Assembly: GCF_013386165.1 (NCBI RefSeq)
Contig: NZ_JACAOS010000003.1
Coordinates: 186,001-250,000 of the forward strand
Length of the DNA stretch: 64,000 nt
DNA from: Pseudomonas gingeri
GTDB lineage: Bacteria; Pseudomonadota; Gammaproteobacteria; Pseudomonadales; Pseudomonadaceae
Direction: 5' to 3'
The position numbers and the translations under genes are program-made. The notes under the pieces were generated by a model. That model was given only the letters and a program-made list of their open reading frames with translations, was not told the DNA's origin and did not search any database. Below, in pieces: positions 40,393 through 49,485 of the stretch (the first letter of the stretch is position 1; every line of letters begins with the position of its first letter).

Positions 40393-41139
40393 ATGTCAAA
40401 GCTCATTGGAAAAACGGTAGTCATCACGGGGGGCAGTAGCGGCATTGGTCTCGCAACAGCCCAACGATTTGTCCAGGAAGGCGCCTACGTTTACATCGTC
40501 GGTCGCCGCCAGACGCAACTCGATATTGCAAAGGATCTGATCGGCAAAAATGTCACGACGATTCAAGGCGATGTTTCGAATCTCGACGACCTCGATCGGA
40601 TGGTCGAAACGATTAAAGCGGATAGGGGCGTGGTCGATTCCATCGTTTTCAGTGCTGCTGTTGTGGAACAGGTGCCATTGGAAAAAATAACCCCTGAACA
40701 CTTCGACAAGACATTTAACCTCAACGCGCGCGGGGCGCTATTCACCGTCCAGAAGTTGCTTCCGATGATGCCGCGGGGTGGTTCGATCGTTCTGGTCTCT
40801 TCGGGGATGCACTCCATGGGATTGGCGAACCACAGCACCTATGCTGCGACCAAGGCTGCACTGCGCTCGTTCGTCCGGACATGGGCAGCCGAACTCAATC
40901 CTCGTGGAATCCGCGCCAACACCCTGAGTCCCGGCGTCATCGATACCCCCATGCTGGACTCCCAAGGCACACCGGAAGAAGCAGCCATGCTTCGCCGCGC
41001 CTACGCAAGTGCAACACCGATGGGGCGCCTGGGGCGCGCAGAAGAGATGGCAAGTGCCGCCTTGTTCCTTGCCTCCGATGAGAGCTCCTTCATGACAGGC
41101 GCGGATCTGGTGGCCGACGGCGGCATCAGTCAACTCTAA
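40393..41139 (+). CDS. SDR family oxidoreductase (island)
   Basis: 248 aa classical SDR. The cofactor motif is [13 protein letters not shown], the catalytic serine is in VLVSSGM, Tyr-x3-Lys is in HSTYAATKAA, and the C-terminus has SPGVIDTPMLD and ADLVADGGISQL. Substrate unknown. It is the target-side partner of the divergent LysR; a glutathione S-transferase gene follows 97 nt later. Confidence 0.92.
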   Translation: MSKLIGKTVVITGGSSGIGLATAQRFVQEGAYVYIVGRRQTQLDIAKDLIGKNVTTIQGDVSNLDDLDRMVETIKADRGVVDSIVFSAAVVEQVPLEKITPEHFDKTFNLNARGALFTVQKLLPMMPRGGSIVLVSSGMHSMGLANHSTYAATKAALRSFVRTWAAELNPRGIRANTLSPGVIDTPMLDSQGTPEEAAMLRRAYASATPMGRLGRAEEMASAALFLASDESSFMTGADLVADGGISQL

Positions 41140-41236
41140 GGATCGGCTCCGTCGGGCTGAGGCGCTCACGATCGGGCGTTGTCAGTACTGACGGGACCAC
41201 CCCAATCACAGTTGCAAGGACAAGAGGCTCACCTCC

Positions 41237-41908
41237 ATGAGCAAATCAGAGTCTTACGAGTTCTATTGGATCAGCGGCAGTCCGAACGCCTGGCGCACAA
41301 TGCTCGTGCTTGAATACAAGGGCATTCCTTATGTGTCGCACCGGATCGACCCGAGCAAGGGTGAACACAAGACGGCGGAATTCCTCGTGCTCAATCCTCG
41401 AGGCAAGGTGCCCGTGCTGACGAATGGAGACGTTGCACTCCACGAGTCGATCGCCATCATGGCCTATTTGGAAAAGGCATACCCCGAGCGAGCCCTGTTC
41501 GGTTCCAACGCGGCCGAGACAGGGCTGATCTGGCAACGGATCTTCGAGATCGTCAACTACGTGCGCGACCCCATTGACGACGGTGTCATCAGGCCACTGT
41601 TTCGGGGCAAGGACAGCAAGTTGATCCAGGCGTCAGCGCTTGAAGTACATGGTGCGCTCAAGTGGCTGGATGGCATACTCCTGGTGTCACCGTATCTTGC
41701 GGGTGACACGCTCTCCGCAGCGGATTTCACTGTGCTTCCCAATGTCCAGATGCTGGCAAGAGTGGGAAATCGCGATGAGGCTCGTACCCTTGAACTTGGG
41801 TTCGAAGATTTGCGCACGACCTACCCATTCGTCTCCGCGTGGCTCACGCGACTCGAAGCACTGCCGGCCTATGAAAGATCGTTTCCGCCGCATTGGCGTG
41901 CTGCCTGA
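41237..41908 (+). CDS. Glutathione S-transferase family protein 1 (island)
   Basis: 223 aa. A thioredoxin-like N-terminal domain ([40 protein letters not shown], with the cis-Pro and glutathione-contact Glu-Ser) precedes the all-alpha C-terminal domain ([15 protein letters not shown]). Its end overlaps the broken SDR remnant on the other strand. The role, probably detoxification or a catabolic glutathione-dependent step, is inferred. Confidence 0.9.
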   Translation: MSKSESYEFYWISGSPNAWRTMLVLEYKGIPYVSHRIDPSKGEHKTAEFLVLNPRGKVPVLTNGDVALHESIAIMAYLEKAYPERALFGSNAAETGLIWQRIFEIVNYVRDPIDDGVIRPLFRGKDSKLIQASALEVHGALKWLDGILLVSPYLAGDTLSAADFTVLPNVQMLARVGNRDEARTLELGFEDLRTTYPFVSAWLTRLEALPAYERSFPPHWRAA

Positions 41909-42051
41909 CCCGTTACGATAACGGTGGCGCCCTCCGCAACGAAGCGGCGGGCCGTCGCCAAACCAATACCGCTATTACCACCGGTAACAAGCGCGACTTC
42001 TCCATTCAACTTACCGATGAAACCAAACTCCTTATCTGCGCCGGCCAACAC
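41905..42051 (-). pseudogene. SDR remnant, N-terminal part only
   Basis: The minus-strand frame reads [20 protein letters not shown] and [14 protein letters not shown], an unmistakable SDR Rossmann start, then loses similarity and meets the end of the GST gene after about 50 residues. The rest of the dehydrogenase is missing. It marks a rearrangement within the island. Confidence 0.8.
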
Positions 42052-42107
42052 GGTGTTTTTCTGATGTTGATGGATCAGGCCAAGTACCTGTCAGAGTTGA
42101 CATTGCG

Positions 42108-42986
42108 TTACATGACCTCGATCAGGTAGTCGACAAAGGCACGAGCAGATGGTTTGGAGGCTCGGCCGCCTGTCAGCAAGGCATTAACCTCCACTGAGCC
42201 GATCTCCCAATCAGGTAGCAGGCGCACGAGTGCTCCGCTGGCCAGTTCCGCTCGGGCGCTGCAGGTGATGGTGGTGGCGATACCCAGACCTGCGAGGGCT
42301 GCCACGACCGCCGCTTCGTTGACACTCATCGTCAGGCGGTTTTTTACTTCCACGAGCACGTCTTCGCCATCCTTGCGGAACCTCCAACCGTCCAGCTCTC
42401 TGCCTGGCGGACCGAGGATGGTGATGTGGTCGGCCAAATCGGTAGGCTCCTGTGGGATGCCGACACGCTCGAGATAAGCGGGTGACGCGACGATGATCTG
42501 TGGAGAGCTGCCCAGCCTGCGAGCCACCATCGAGGTGTCGTCCAGGCGACCGACGCGAATGGCGACATCGATACCCTCGTTGATCATGTCTTGACGGCGA
42601 TCGGTCAGCTCGAAGTCAATACGCAAATGTGGGTGCCGCGCCATGAAGTCGGGGAGGTTCGGAATGATTTCACGTGTGGCGAAGCTGACTGGGGCACCGA
42701 CGCGCAACAATCCACGCAGTTCGCCAGTGCCACGGGCGGCATGATCAGCTTCTTCAAGGGCAGCCAAGATAGGCTCAATTCTGGCGAGGTAGTCGGTGCC
42801 GGCCTCGGTCAGTGTGATAGCGCGGGTATTACGCGAAAAAAGCGCGACACCCACGTCTTTCTCAAGTTGCGCGACGATACGCGAAACAGAGGGCTGAGAC
42901 AGGCCAAGTTCACGCCCCGCAGCCGAAAAACTACCGCTCCGAGCGACACGGGTGAAGGTCTGTAGAGATTGAATTCTATCGGTCAT
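42108..42986 (-). CDS. LysR family regulator 2 (island)
   Basis: 292 aa. N-terminal helix-turn-helix (SFSAAGRELGLSQPSVSRIV) and an effector domain of the CrgA/DmlR-like branch, with the GVDVAIRVGRLDDTSMVARRL stretch typical of that group. It probably once controlled the SDR whose remnant lies directly downstream, or the GST divergent from it. Confidence 0.92.
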   Translation of the reverse strand: MTDRIQSLQTFTRVARSGSFSAAGRELGLSQPSVSRIVAQLEKDVGVALFSRNTRAITLTEAGTDYLARIEPILAALEEADHAARGTGELRGLLRVGAPVSFATREIIPNLPDFMARHPHLRIDFELTDRRQDMINEGIDVAIRVGRLDDTSMVARRLGSSPQIIVASPAYLERVGIPQEPTDLADHITILGPPGRELDGWRFRKDGEDVLVEVKNRLTMSVNEAAVVAALAGLGIATTITCSARAELASGALVRLLPDWEIGSVEVNALLTGGRASKPSARAFVDYLIEVM

Positions 42987-43346
42987 GGAGTGCTCGATGG
43001 CAGGCGGATTGCGCCGTCTGCGTCCGCACTGATTTTCGTTTTGAGTTGAAGTATACGTGAGTCAAATAACCGTTATACGGGACGGCAGATTATAGCCTTA
43101 CTGCTGCACCGTTTTATCGCTTGCTGCACCACGCCGCCGGCTTTCTATTGTGGCTGTTGCCGATGTTTGCCTGCAATCCGTCGACGGGGAATCCTATTTG
43201 TCCGGCGAATAGGTCTTAGTTGCGCGGACGATCTACTCGTGGAGCACAAAAGTCATCATGATCTCGTTGGAAGAACAACGCACGCGGTCGTCCTGAAGCA
43301 TGCTCTGTACTTTATTCCTACAGGCCAAATACGAAGAAAACCAAAC
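42987..43346. other. 360-bp gap between LysR and GST genes
   Basis: AT-richer than the flanks. Open frames here lack ribosome sites and family motifs. It presumably contains divergent promoters; I see no clear -35/-10 pair or strong palindrome. Confidence 0.4.
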
Positions 43347-43973
43347 GTGAAAATCTATTCAACCCCCATGTCCAGCTCGCGTGCCGTGCAAATCGTTGCC
43401 AACGAAATCGGTGTCGATGTCGAACTCGTCAACGTCGACTTGAAGAGACAAATGTTCGGTGAAGGCAGCGATTATACGGCCATCAACCCGAATGCCTACC
43501 TGCCTGCGCTGCAACTGGACGATGGTTCCATTCTTCTGGAGACGCCGGTCATCCTGCAGTACCTGGCCGATCTGCGTCCCGAAGCCCATATCGCCCCAGG
43601 GGCAGGGACAATGGAACGCGTGCGTGCGGACGAACTCCTGTCGTTCATCGCCACGGAACTGCACCAGAAGTACTTCGTAGTCTTCCGCGAATATGTCTCG
43701 CCAGAGGCGCGTGAGCAGTTCGTGAAGCTACTTCTGCGTGCTTTCTCTTCGCTGGAGAGCCGCCTCGCGGACGGTCGGCTTTATATGGGGGGCGACGCAT
43801 TCGCCACGCCTGACGCCTATCTGTGGGTCATGCTGACTTGGGCGCAATTGCTCGGCATCGACCTGTCTTCTCTGACTCGGTTGCAAGCCTACCGCGAGCG
43901 CATCGAGGCGCGCGAGTCGGTCAAACGGGCCATTGAAGACGAACAGCGCATGGCATCAATCCGAGCTGCGTAA
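43347..43973 (+). CDS. Glutathione S-transferase family protein 2 (island)
   Basis: 208 aa from GTG 43347 (MKIYSTPMSSSRAVQIV), the normal GST start; the upstream part of the open frame has no GST similarity. Thioredoxin-like domain with NPNAYLPALQLDDGSILLETPVILQYL, then a helical domain with GGDAFATPDAYLWVML. It is close to proteobacterial beta-class GSTs. Not closely related to the first GST at 41237. Confidence 0.88.
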   Translation: MKIYSTPMSSSRAVQIVANEIGVDVELVNVDLKRQMFGEGSDYTAINPNAYLPALQLDDGSILLETPVILQYLADLRPEAHIAPGAGTMERVRADELLSFIATELHQKYFVVFREYVSPEAREQFVKLLLRAFSSLESRLADGRLYMGGDAFATPDAYLWVMLTWAQLLGIDLSSLTRLQAYRERIEARESVKRAIEDEQRMASIRAA

Positions 43974-44017
43974 TGGGAACAGATGCTGTTAGTCAGCAGC
44001 AGCTTTTGGCCGATACT

Positions 44018-44140
44018 CGTCGGTTGTGAATTGACCGGTGGGGGAGGTTGGAGCGTTTCTTCGGTGAGGACTCATCTCATGTTGATCCTACGCTATTGAC
44101 CGCCCTCAGTTTGATGATCGCTTGTCCGATTGGCTATGGG
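44018..44140. repeat. Island repeat A (noncoding)
   Basis: About 123 bp beginning CGTCGGTTGTGAATTGACCG and ending near GTCCGATTGGCTATGGG. It matches 48974-49100 with an estimated 75% identity and a few gaps, in the same orientation. No coding signal is recognised in it. Confidence 0.6.
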
Positions 44141-44417
44141 GACCGTGAGTCGGGGCTACATCAACGCAAGGATCCCAAGCATCAAGGAAAGCTGATGGGC
44201 CACATCGTGGGCATGGATCTCAAATACAAGCCGAGGATCTCGTGAAAAGCCGGAACGGCGCGCTGCACTGAACCCCCTCTTTCATCTGCAGCGTTGGCCG
44301 TCAGTGAAATGGGCTGACTGCCTCGGCACTCAAGTTCTTTAACAGCTGGCGTCTGACACAGGCCACGTCGCTGAGCAGCCTTTCACTGCATCGGCAGCGA
44401 AAGGCTCCAGGTGAATC
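44141..44417. other. 277-bp gap, no gene recognised
   Basis: Between repeat A and the end of the permease gene. No family-level open frame, terminator or promoter recognised. Confidence 0.4.
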
Positions 44418-45833
44418 TCAGCTGTACTGACTTGCCGAGTCAGAAGATGGCTTGCGCTTCTTTGCATGGGTCAGTTGGTAGGCAATCGCCAACCAGATGA
44501 ACCACCCTGGCATGACCATCAACGCCAGCCGGGTGTCAGGTCGTAGCGACAAAAGGCACAGCACAAATCCTAGGAACGCCAGGGAAAACCAGGCCATCGG
44601 TACACCACCGGGCATCTTGTAGATCGATTGCGCATGCAGGTCGGGTCGGCTTTTGCGATAGGCAATGTAAGACGCCATGATGGTCGACCAAGTGAAGATC
44701 ACCAGGATCGCCGACACGGTAGAAACAATGGTGAATGCCGTCATGACTTCCGGAACGATGAACAGCAATAGCACACCGATCAGCATCAACAGCGTGGTGA
44801 ACGCTAAGCTCAGCAGCGGCACGCTGTTGCCCGACAAGTGCTTGAAAACCCCCGGTGCATTGTTCTGACCGGCCAGCCCGAACAGCATGCGGCTGGAGGA
44901 GAACACGCCGCTGTTGGCGGAGGAGGCCGCCGATGTCAGCACCACAAAGTTCACGATGCCGGCTGCGGCGGGAAAACCTGCGACCAGAAACAGTTCAACG
45001 AACGGGCTCTTGGTAGGCGACACCTGCTGCCAGGAAGTCACTGCGATGATGCACGCCAGGGCCAGCACATAAAACAGGATGATTCTCAGCGGAATCGAGT
45101 TGATGGCCTTGGGCAGAGTCTTCTCGGGAGAACGGGTTTCGGCAGCGGCGGTGCCGATCAGTTCGGTGCCTGCAAACGAGAAAATTGCCATTTGAAATCC
45201 GGCGAAAAATCCGAATAGACCATTGGGGAAGGCTGCCTGTTTATCCAGTAGGTGGTTAAGCGATGCAGTGACGCCGTTGGGCGACACAAATGAACTGGCA
45301 ATAAGCACTATGCTGGCGCCAATCAAGGTGAGCACGGCAATGATCTTGATGATCGCGAACCAGAACTCCACTTCACCGAAAAGCTTGACTGTCAGCACGT
45401 TCAAAGCGAACAGCGTCAGCAGCATGCCGATGGCCGGAATCCAGGCCGGCACATGAGGGAACCAATACTGAAAGAATCCGCCAACGACCACGGCGTCGCC
45501 CACCACCGCGACGCACCAGCTCAGCCAATACGACCAGCCGAGAAAAAACGCCGCTCGCGGGCCGAGGTAGGCACCCGCAAAATCAGCGAAGCTTTTGAAG
45601 TTCAGGTTGGACAGTAACAACTCGCCCATGGCGCGCATGACGAAGTAGACGAACAGGCCGATGATCATGTAGACGAGGATGATCGACGTTCCGGAGAGGG
45701 CGATGATCTTCCCTGAACCCATGAATAGGCCTGTGCCAATGGCGCCACCCATGGCCATTAACTGGATATGACGATTACTGAGCATGCGCTGCAGCGCCGG
45801 CTGTTCAGACGGCGAGGAAGGAGTCGATTTCAT
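44418..45833 (-). CDS. Amino-acid permease, APC family, CycA-like (island)
   Basis: 471 aa from ATG 45833; an upstream start in frame has no better ribosome site. About 12 membrane segments. The APC signature is MGGAIGTGLFMGSGKIIALSG, and MRAMGELLLSNLNFKSFADFA strongly recalls the D-serine/D-alanine/glycine permease CycA. It is transcribed with the ornithine cyclodeaminase and deacetylase genes. The substrate in this context is more likely a basic or acetylated amino acid, which is an inference. Confidence 0.9.
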   Translation of the reverse strand: MKSTPSSPSEQPALQRMLSNRHIQLMAMGGAIGTGLFMGSGKIIALSGTSIILVYMIIGLFVYFVMRAMGELLLSNLNFKSFADFAGAYLGPRAAFFLGWSYWLSWCVAVVGDAVVVGGFFQYWFPHVPAWIPAIGMLLTLFALNVLTVKLFGEVEFWFAIIKIIAVLTLIGASIVLIASSFVSPNGVTASLNHLLDKQAAFPNGLFGFFAGFQMAIFSFAGTELIGTAAAETRSPEKTLPKAINSIPLRIILFYVLALACIIAVTSWQQVSPTKSPFVELFLVAGFPAAAGIVNFVVLTSAASSANSGVFSSSRMLFGLAGQNNAPGVFKHLSGNSVPLLSLAFTTLLMLIGVLLLFIVPEVMTAFTIVSTVSAILVIFTWSTIMASYIAYRKSRPDLHAQSIYKMPGGVPMAWFSLAFLGFVLCLLSLRPDTRLALMVMPGWFIWLAIAYQLTHAKKRKPSSDSASQYS

Positions 45834-46001
45834 TACAAAACCTCTTGATTTTATGTTTTTGAGTTTTGGCAGAAAGGCAGGTATCAAACGTTCTTGTTAG
45901 TGATGTAACGGCTACTGACGGCGGTAGTTCGCTGGTGACAGAGTGTCTTTTGCGCAAATTAAGGTGCGTGGTTCGTTAGCACCTTGCTCAGGGAGCCTCT
46001 G

Positions 46002-47057
46002 TCAGCTGACTGTGCGCAGGCGCGAGGGAACGACTGCTTGCTGATGATCAAGCAGTTCGTAGAGATTTTTGATATTGGCGGGAGTGGGCACCAGATGGAT
46101 GCGCTCACCAATTCCGTGCTGGCGCGCCAAGTCATGCACATAGCGCAGTGAAGAAAAGTCTTCGAGGGCGAAGCCTACTGAGTCGAAGACGGTCACTTGT
46201 GCATCGTTTTCGCGACCTAGCTGTGCGCCCTGAGCAACCTGGAAAAATTCGACGACTGGCGAGTCCGCGTCCAGTTGTTGAATATCGCCTTCGATTCGGG
46301 TTTGGGGTTCAAACTCGACAACGACCCGAGCATTGCGCAGGATGTCGGCGTGCAGTTCGGTTTTCCCCGGGCAGTCTCCGCCTACGGCATTGATATGCAT
46401 GCCGGGCTCGATCATCTCCGGCGTCAAAATCGTCGCGCACGACTTGTCAGCGGTCACCGTAGTGACGATGTGCGCACCCTTGACCGCTTCCTGAACCGAA
46501 TTTGCTAGAAGCACTCGAATGCCCGGGAATGCGGCGAGGTTCTGCTTCAACTTCAGCGAAGCGTTCCGGTCGATGTCGAAAATGCGGATTTCGTTGATCC
46601 CAAGCATCTCGTGAAATGCCAGGACCTGGAATTCGCTCTGGGCCCCGTTGCCGATGATTGCCATCGAACTGGCACCCGGGCGAGCGAGGAACTGCGCCAC
46701 CAGAGCGGAGGTGGACGCGGTGCGTACGGCCGTGGTCAAGGTCAGTTCGCTGAGCAAGCTCGGATAGCCGCTGTGGACATCGGCCAGGAGACCGAAAGCC
46801 ATGACCGTCAGCAAGTTGCTCTGACCGTTGTCCGGGTGACCATTCACATACTTGAAGGAGTATTGTTGGCCATCATCGGTCGGCATCAACTCGATCACAC
46901 CGTTGGGAGAGTGATTGGCAGTGCGGGGCGTCTTGTCGAACTCCGCCCAGCGTAAATAGTCAGCCTTGATATAAGTGGCCATTTCGCGGATTGCTTTGCG
47001 GATTCCCACCGTGGCGTACAGGCGTGCGGCATGATCGACATCTATAAAAAGAGTCAT
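46002..47057 (-). CDS. Ornithine cyclodeaminase (island)
   Basis: 351 aa, with the OCD/mu-crystallin fold. Conserved blocks are SFKYVNGHPDN, LLSELTLTTAVRTASTSAL, the NAD motif AIIGNGAQSEFQ, HINAVGGDCPGKTELHADIL and VTVFDSVGFALEDF, matching bacterial ornithine cyclodeaminases rather than other family members. The enzyme converts ornithine to proline and ammonia. It is between the permease and the deacetylase genes in one transcription unit. Confidence 0.9.
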   Translation of the reverse strand: MTLFIDVDHAARLYATVGIRKAIREMATYIKADYLRWAEFDKTPRTANHSPNGVIELMPTDDGQQYSFKYVNGHPDNGQSNLLTVMAFGLLADVHSGYPSLLSELTLTTAVRTASTSALVAQFLARPGASSMAIIGNGAQSEFQVLAFHEMLGINEIRIFDIDRNASLKLKQNLAAFPGIRVLLANSVQEAVKGAHIVTTVTADKSCATILTPEMIEPGMHINAVGGDCPGKTELHADILRNARVVVEFEPQTRIEGDIQQLDADSPVVEFFQVAQGAQLGRENDAQVTVFDSVGFALEDFSSLRYVHDLARQHGIGERIHLVPTPANIKNLYELLDHQQAVVPSRLRTVS

Positions 47058-47105
47058 TTTTTGTTCTCCGATTCAATAGTTGAAACGCTGCGGGGCAGGG
47101 GTGAC

Positions 47106-48149
47106 TCAGGCGCGCTTGCTTTCGTAGCCATGCAGCACATTGACTGCGTTGATCCCGATCTCATCGACCATGTAGCCACCTTCCATGACGAACAGGGTGG
47201 AGCAGCCGACGCTCGCGATCAGCTCACCGATGCCGATGAAGTCTTCACTTTCCAGCAGGAAGTGGCTGATGGGGTCGTCCTTGAACGTATCGACGCCCAG
47301 TGAAATAACCAGCACTTGAGGGGCGAACTGTTGGAGCTTCTTGCAGGCGTGCAGCAGGGCGTTGCGGTAACTTTCCCAGGTGGTGTTTTTCGGCATTGGG
47401 TAGTTCAGGTTGTACCCTTCGCCATGGCCGGCGCCGACCTCGTGGCTGAAGCCGGAGTAGTACGGATAGGACACCGAAGGTTCGCCGTGCAGCGAGACAA
47501 ACATAACGTCACTGCGCTTGTAGAAAATGTTCTGCGTGCCGTTGCCGTGATGGAAGTCGACGTCCAGTACCGCTACACGTTTGGCTCCCTGGGTAATGGC
47601 CTGCTGTGCAGCGATAGCGGCATTGTTTAGGTAGCAATAACCGCCCATGTACTCGCGCGCCGCGTGATGTCCCGGCGGACGGCACAGGGCAAAGGCACTG
47701 TCGTGGCCTTCATCAATCAGCGCCAATCCGGTCAGCGCGATATCGGCGCTGGTTTTTACTGCTTCCCAAGTGGTGGCAGTAATGGGAGAGCCTGCGTCCA
47801 TGGCATAGAAACCGATCTTGCCGTCGATAAAGCTCGGGACTTGTTGGTTGGCCAGGTCGCGTACAGGCCATACCAGTGGCAAGGCATCATGGGTGCGGCC
47901 GGTTGCGCACCACTCAGACCAGGCGTTTTCCAGAAAGGTTACGTAGCGATCGCTGTGTGCGTTGATATAGCACGACCTGTCGAACGCCCGCGGTTCGATG
48001 ATCTGGCCTAGCCCTACCTGTTTAACCCGAGCATGAACGGTATCGGCCCGACTGGGTTGCTCGAAAGAAGGCTTGAGTACGCCGTCTTTCAATTCGGTGC
48101 CATGGTGCAAGCGGTGGGAATCACTGAAAACTGTAAACATCGTGCGCAT
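47106..48149 (-). CDS. Acetylpolyamine amidohydrolase-like deacetylase (histone deacetylase fold, island)
   Basis: 347 aa. Zinc ligands Asp198, His200 (LDVDFHHGNGTQ) and Asp287 (GVDTFKDDP), the general-acid/base pair His161-His162 (RPPGHHAAR) and transition-state Tyr326 (EGGY) are all present. Their spacing equals that of the Mycoplana ramosa acetylpolyamine amidohydrolase shifted by three. It removes acetyl groups from acetylated polyamines or similar amines. It is divergent from an Lrp regulator and upstream of ornithine cyclodeaminase. Confidence 0.9.
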   Translation of the reverse strand: MRTMFTVFSDSHRLHHGTELKDGVLKPSFEQPSRADTVHARVKQVGLGQIIEPRAFDRSCYINAHSDRYVTFLENAWSEWCATGRTHDALPLVWPVRDLANQQVPSFIDGKIGFYAMDAGSPITATTWEAVKTSADIALTGLALIDEGHDSAFALCRPPGHHAAREYMGGYCYLNNAAIAAQQAITQGAKRVAVLDVDFHHGNGTQNIFYKRSDVMFVSLHGEPSVSYPYYSGFSHEVGAGHGEGYNLNYPMPKNTTWESYRNALLHACKKLQQFAPQVLVISLGVDTFKDDPISHFLLESEDFIGIGELIASVGCSTLFVMEGGYMVDEIGINAVNVLHGYESKRA

Positions 48150-48257
48150 CCGTTGGTGAACCAGTACAAATATTCTGTTCTGGTTCTGATGCGACTTCTT
48201 TGCTTTGTTTTCAGTTTTTGTTAGGTTTGCAGGACGAATTTACCCAAGAATGACACC

Positions 48258-48758
48258 ATGCAGAAAAAAACATCCAAACGTGTCAGTCTTGACGACACCG
48301 ACCTAGCCATTCTCGCCTTGCTGCAGGAGGATGCGAGTATTTCCAACGCCGAGCTCAGTGAGCGCCTGTCGTTAAGCCTCACCCCCTGTTGGCGGCGTCG
48401 TAAGAGAATGGAGGAGGCGGGCGTGATAAAAGGCTACCAGGCCAACCTTGATCGACGGATGCTGGGGCTGGATATCATGGCGTTCGTACATATCCGTTTC
48501 TCCACCCACGCCGATCACGCCCCCGACGCCTTCGAGGCGGTGATCATGCAGCTACCTGAAGTGCTGTCGTGCCACAAGATCACCGGGGATGCTGATTACG
48601 TGCTGCAAGTGTTGGCAGAGGATCTTGATAGCTACAGTGATTTTGTCGAGCATGTGCTGAGGCGCCAGATGGGTATTGCATCAATCCAGTCCAGTTTGTC
48701 GTTACGCGAGATCAAGACCAGTAGCCGTATAGCGATACCCACATCGTGCAGGGATTGA
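48258..48758 (+). CDS. Lrp/AsnC family regulator (island)
   Basis: 166 aa. The N-terminal helix-turn-helix is ISNAELSERLSLSLTPCWRRRKRMEEAG and the C-terminal RAM domain has HKITGDADYVLQVLAED. It is divergent from the deacetylase gene and probably controls the deacetylase/cyclodeaminase/permease unit in response to an amino acid. That role is inferred. Confidence 0.92.
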   Translation: MQKKTSKRVSLDDTDLAILALLQEDASISNAELSERLSLSLTPCWRRRKRMEEAGVIKGYQANLDRRMLGLDIMAFVHIRFSTHADHAPDAFEAVIMQLPEVLSCHKITGDADYVLQVLAEDLDSYSDFVEHVLRRQMGIASIQSSLSLREIKTSSRIAIPTSCRD

Positions 48759-48973
48759 ATGTGGCTATATTGTAAGTACTTAGGAAGCAGTTAAGCGCTG
48801 TGTTTTTTCAAAGCCACTGGCTCACTCTCTCAAATTACTGGCACGCCGATCACTTCGTTTCATGGGCGATTTGGCCTCCGATAGACGGTTCGCCTCGCAA
48901 CTGCCGGGCTTAGGTTCCACCCACGCCGCGACAGTAGACCGGATACTTGTGCTTTCGAATGTCTGCTGATAGC
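48759..48973. other. 215-bp gap, no gene recognised
   Basis: Between the Lrp stop and repeat B. No open frame with family features. Confidence 0.4.
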
Positions 48974-49100
48974 CGTCGGTTGTGAGTTGACCGGTGAGTG
49001 GGGGAGGTTGAGGCGCCTTTTTGGCGGTGATTCATCTACTGCTGATCCTGCACAATTGACACTGCCAGCTTGATGATCGTTCGTCCGATTGGCAACGGGT
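48974..49100. repeat. Island repeat B (noncoding)
   Basis: Second copy of the element at 44018-44140: CGTCGGTTGTGAGTTGACCG to GTCCGATTGGCAACGGG. The pair brackets the permease-OCD-deacetylase-Lrp module as direct repeats. Confidence 0.6.
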
Positions 49101-49235
49101 AGAATCCAGTAGTTTGGCTTGGAGTCACTCCTTTTTTGCTCTTGATACACTCTGAAAACAAGTCCAGAGTTGAGTCTTTTCCTGTTTCGGCAAAAAAAGA
49201 AAACCCTTGGATTTCAATGGGTCGGACGCTAGATG

Positions 49236-49260
49236 CGAGTCTCGTTTCCCGCTCCAAATA
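49236..49260. other. attR: 25-bp direct repeat of the tRNA-Gly 3' end
   Basis: Exact copy of 39088-39112, preceded by unrelated sequence, so not a second tRNA gene. It is the right junction of the island. Confidence 0.85.
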
Positions 49261-49263
49261 CAC

Positions 49264-49294
49264 AAAAACGCCACCCTATAGGGGTGGCGTTTTT
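49264..49294 (+). terminator. Probable ancestral tRNA-Gly terminator, displaced by the island
   Basis: Arms AAAAACGCCACCC / GGGTGGCGTTTTT with a 5-nt loop, four bases after the right repeat. Placed next to the tRNA in an uninterrupted chromosome it would end the tRNA transcript. Confidence 0.88.
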
Positions 49295-49485
49295 GTTTGT
49301 GTGCGTTTTTTAGCGCTGGTCATCCGGACGTCAGCAGGAGCTTATTTCGCTCGGCACCTATCCAGAGTCCACGGAGATGACCGATTTTAAAGGCAGCCTT
49401 GAAGAAGCATCGCTTCTCGCACGCATGACACGTGTAGTGCAATAGCCGCGCCTTCCCACCGCTCCACCCTGCCCAGTCGGACCCC

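Larger units (their letters stand above)
39113..49235. mobile_element. Genomic island in tRNA-Gly
   Basis: 10.1 kb between the 25-bp repeats. Its coding sequences and gaps look less GC-rich than the flanks. Cargo is two LysR regulators, an SDR, an SDR remnant, two glutathione S-transferases, and a permease/ornithine cyclodeaminase/deacetylase/Lrp module. No integrase, recombinase or transfer gene is visible, so it appears to have lost its mobility genes or to depend on others. The downstream terminator at 49264-49294 sits at the distance expected for the tRNA before the insertion. Confidence 0.8.

Noticed and set aside
44048..44245. 65-codon + frame inside repeat A
   Set aside because: Starts within the repeat, has no ribosome site, and the corresponding frame is not open in repeat B.
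49236..49260. Second tRNA-Gly gene at the right repeat
   Set aside because: Only the 3' end is present; acceptor 5' strand, D-arm and anticodon arm are missing. It is the island's right repeat.
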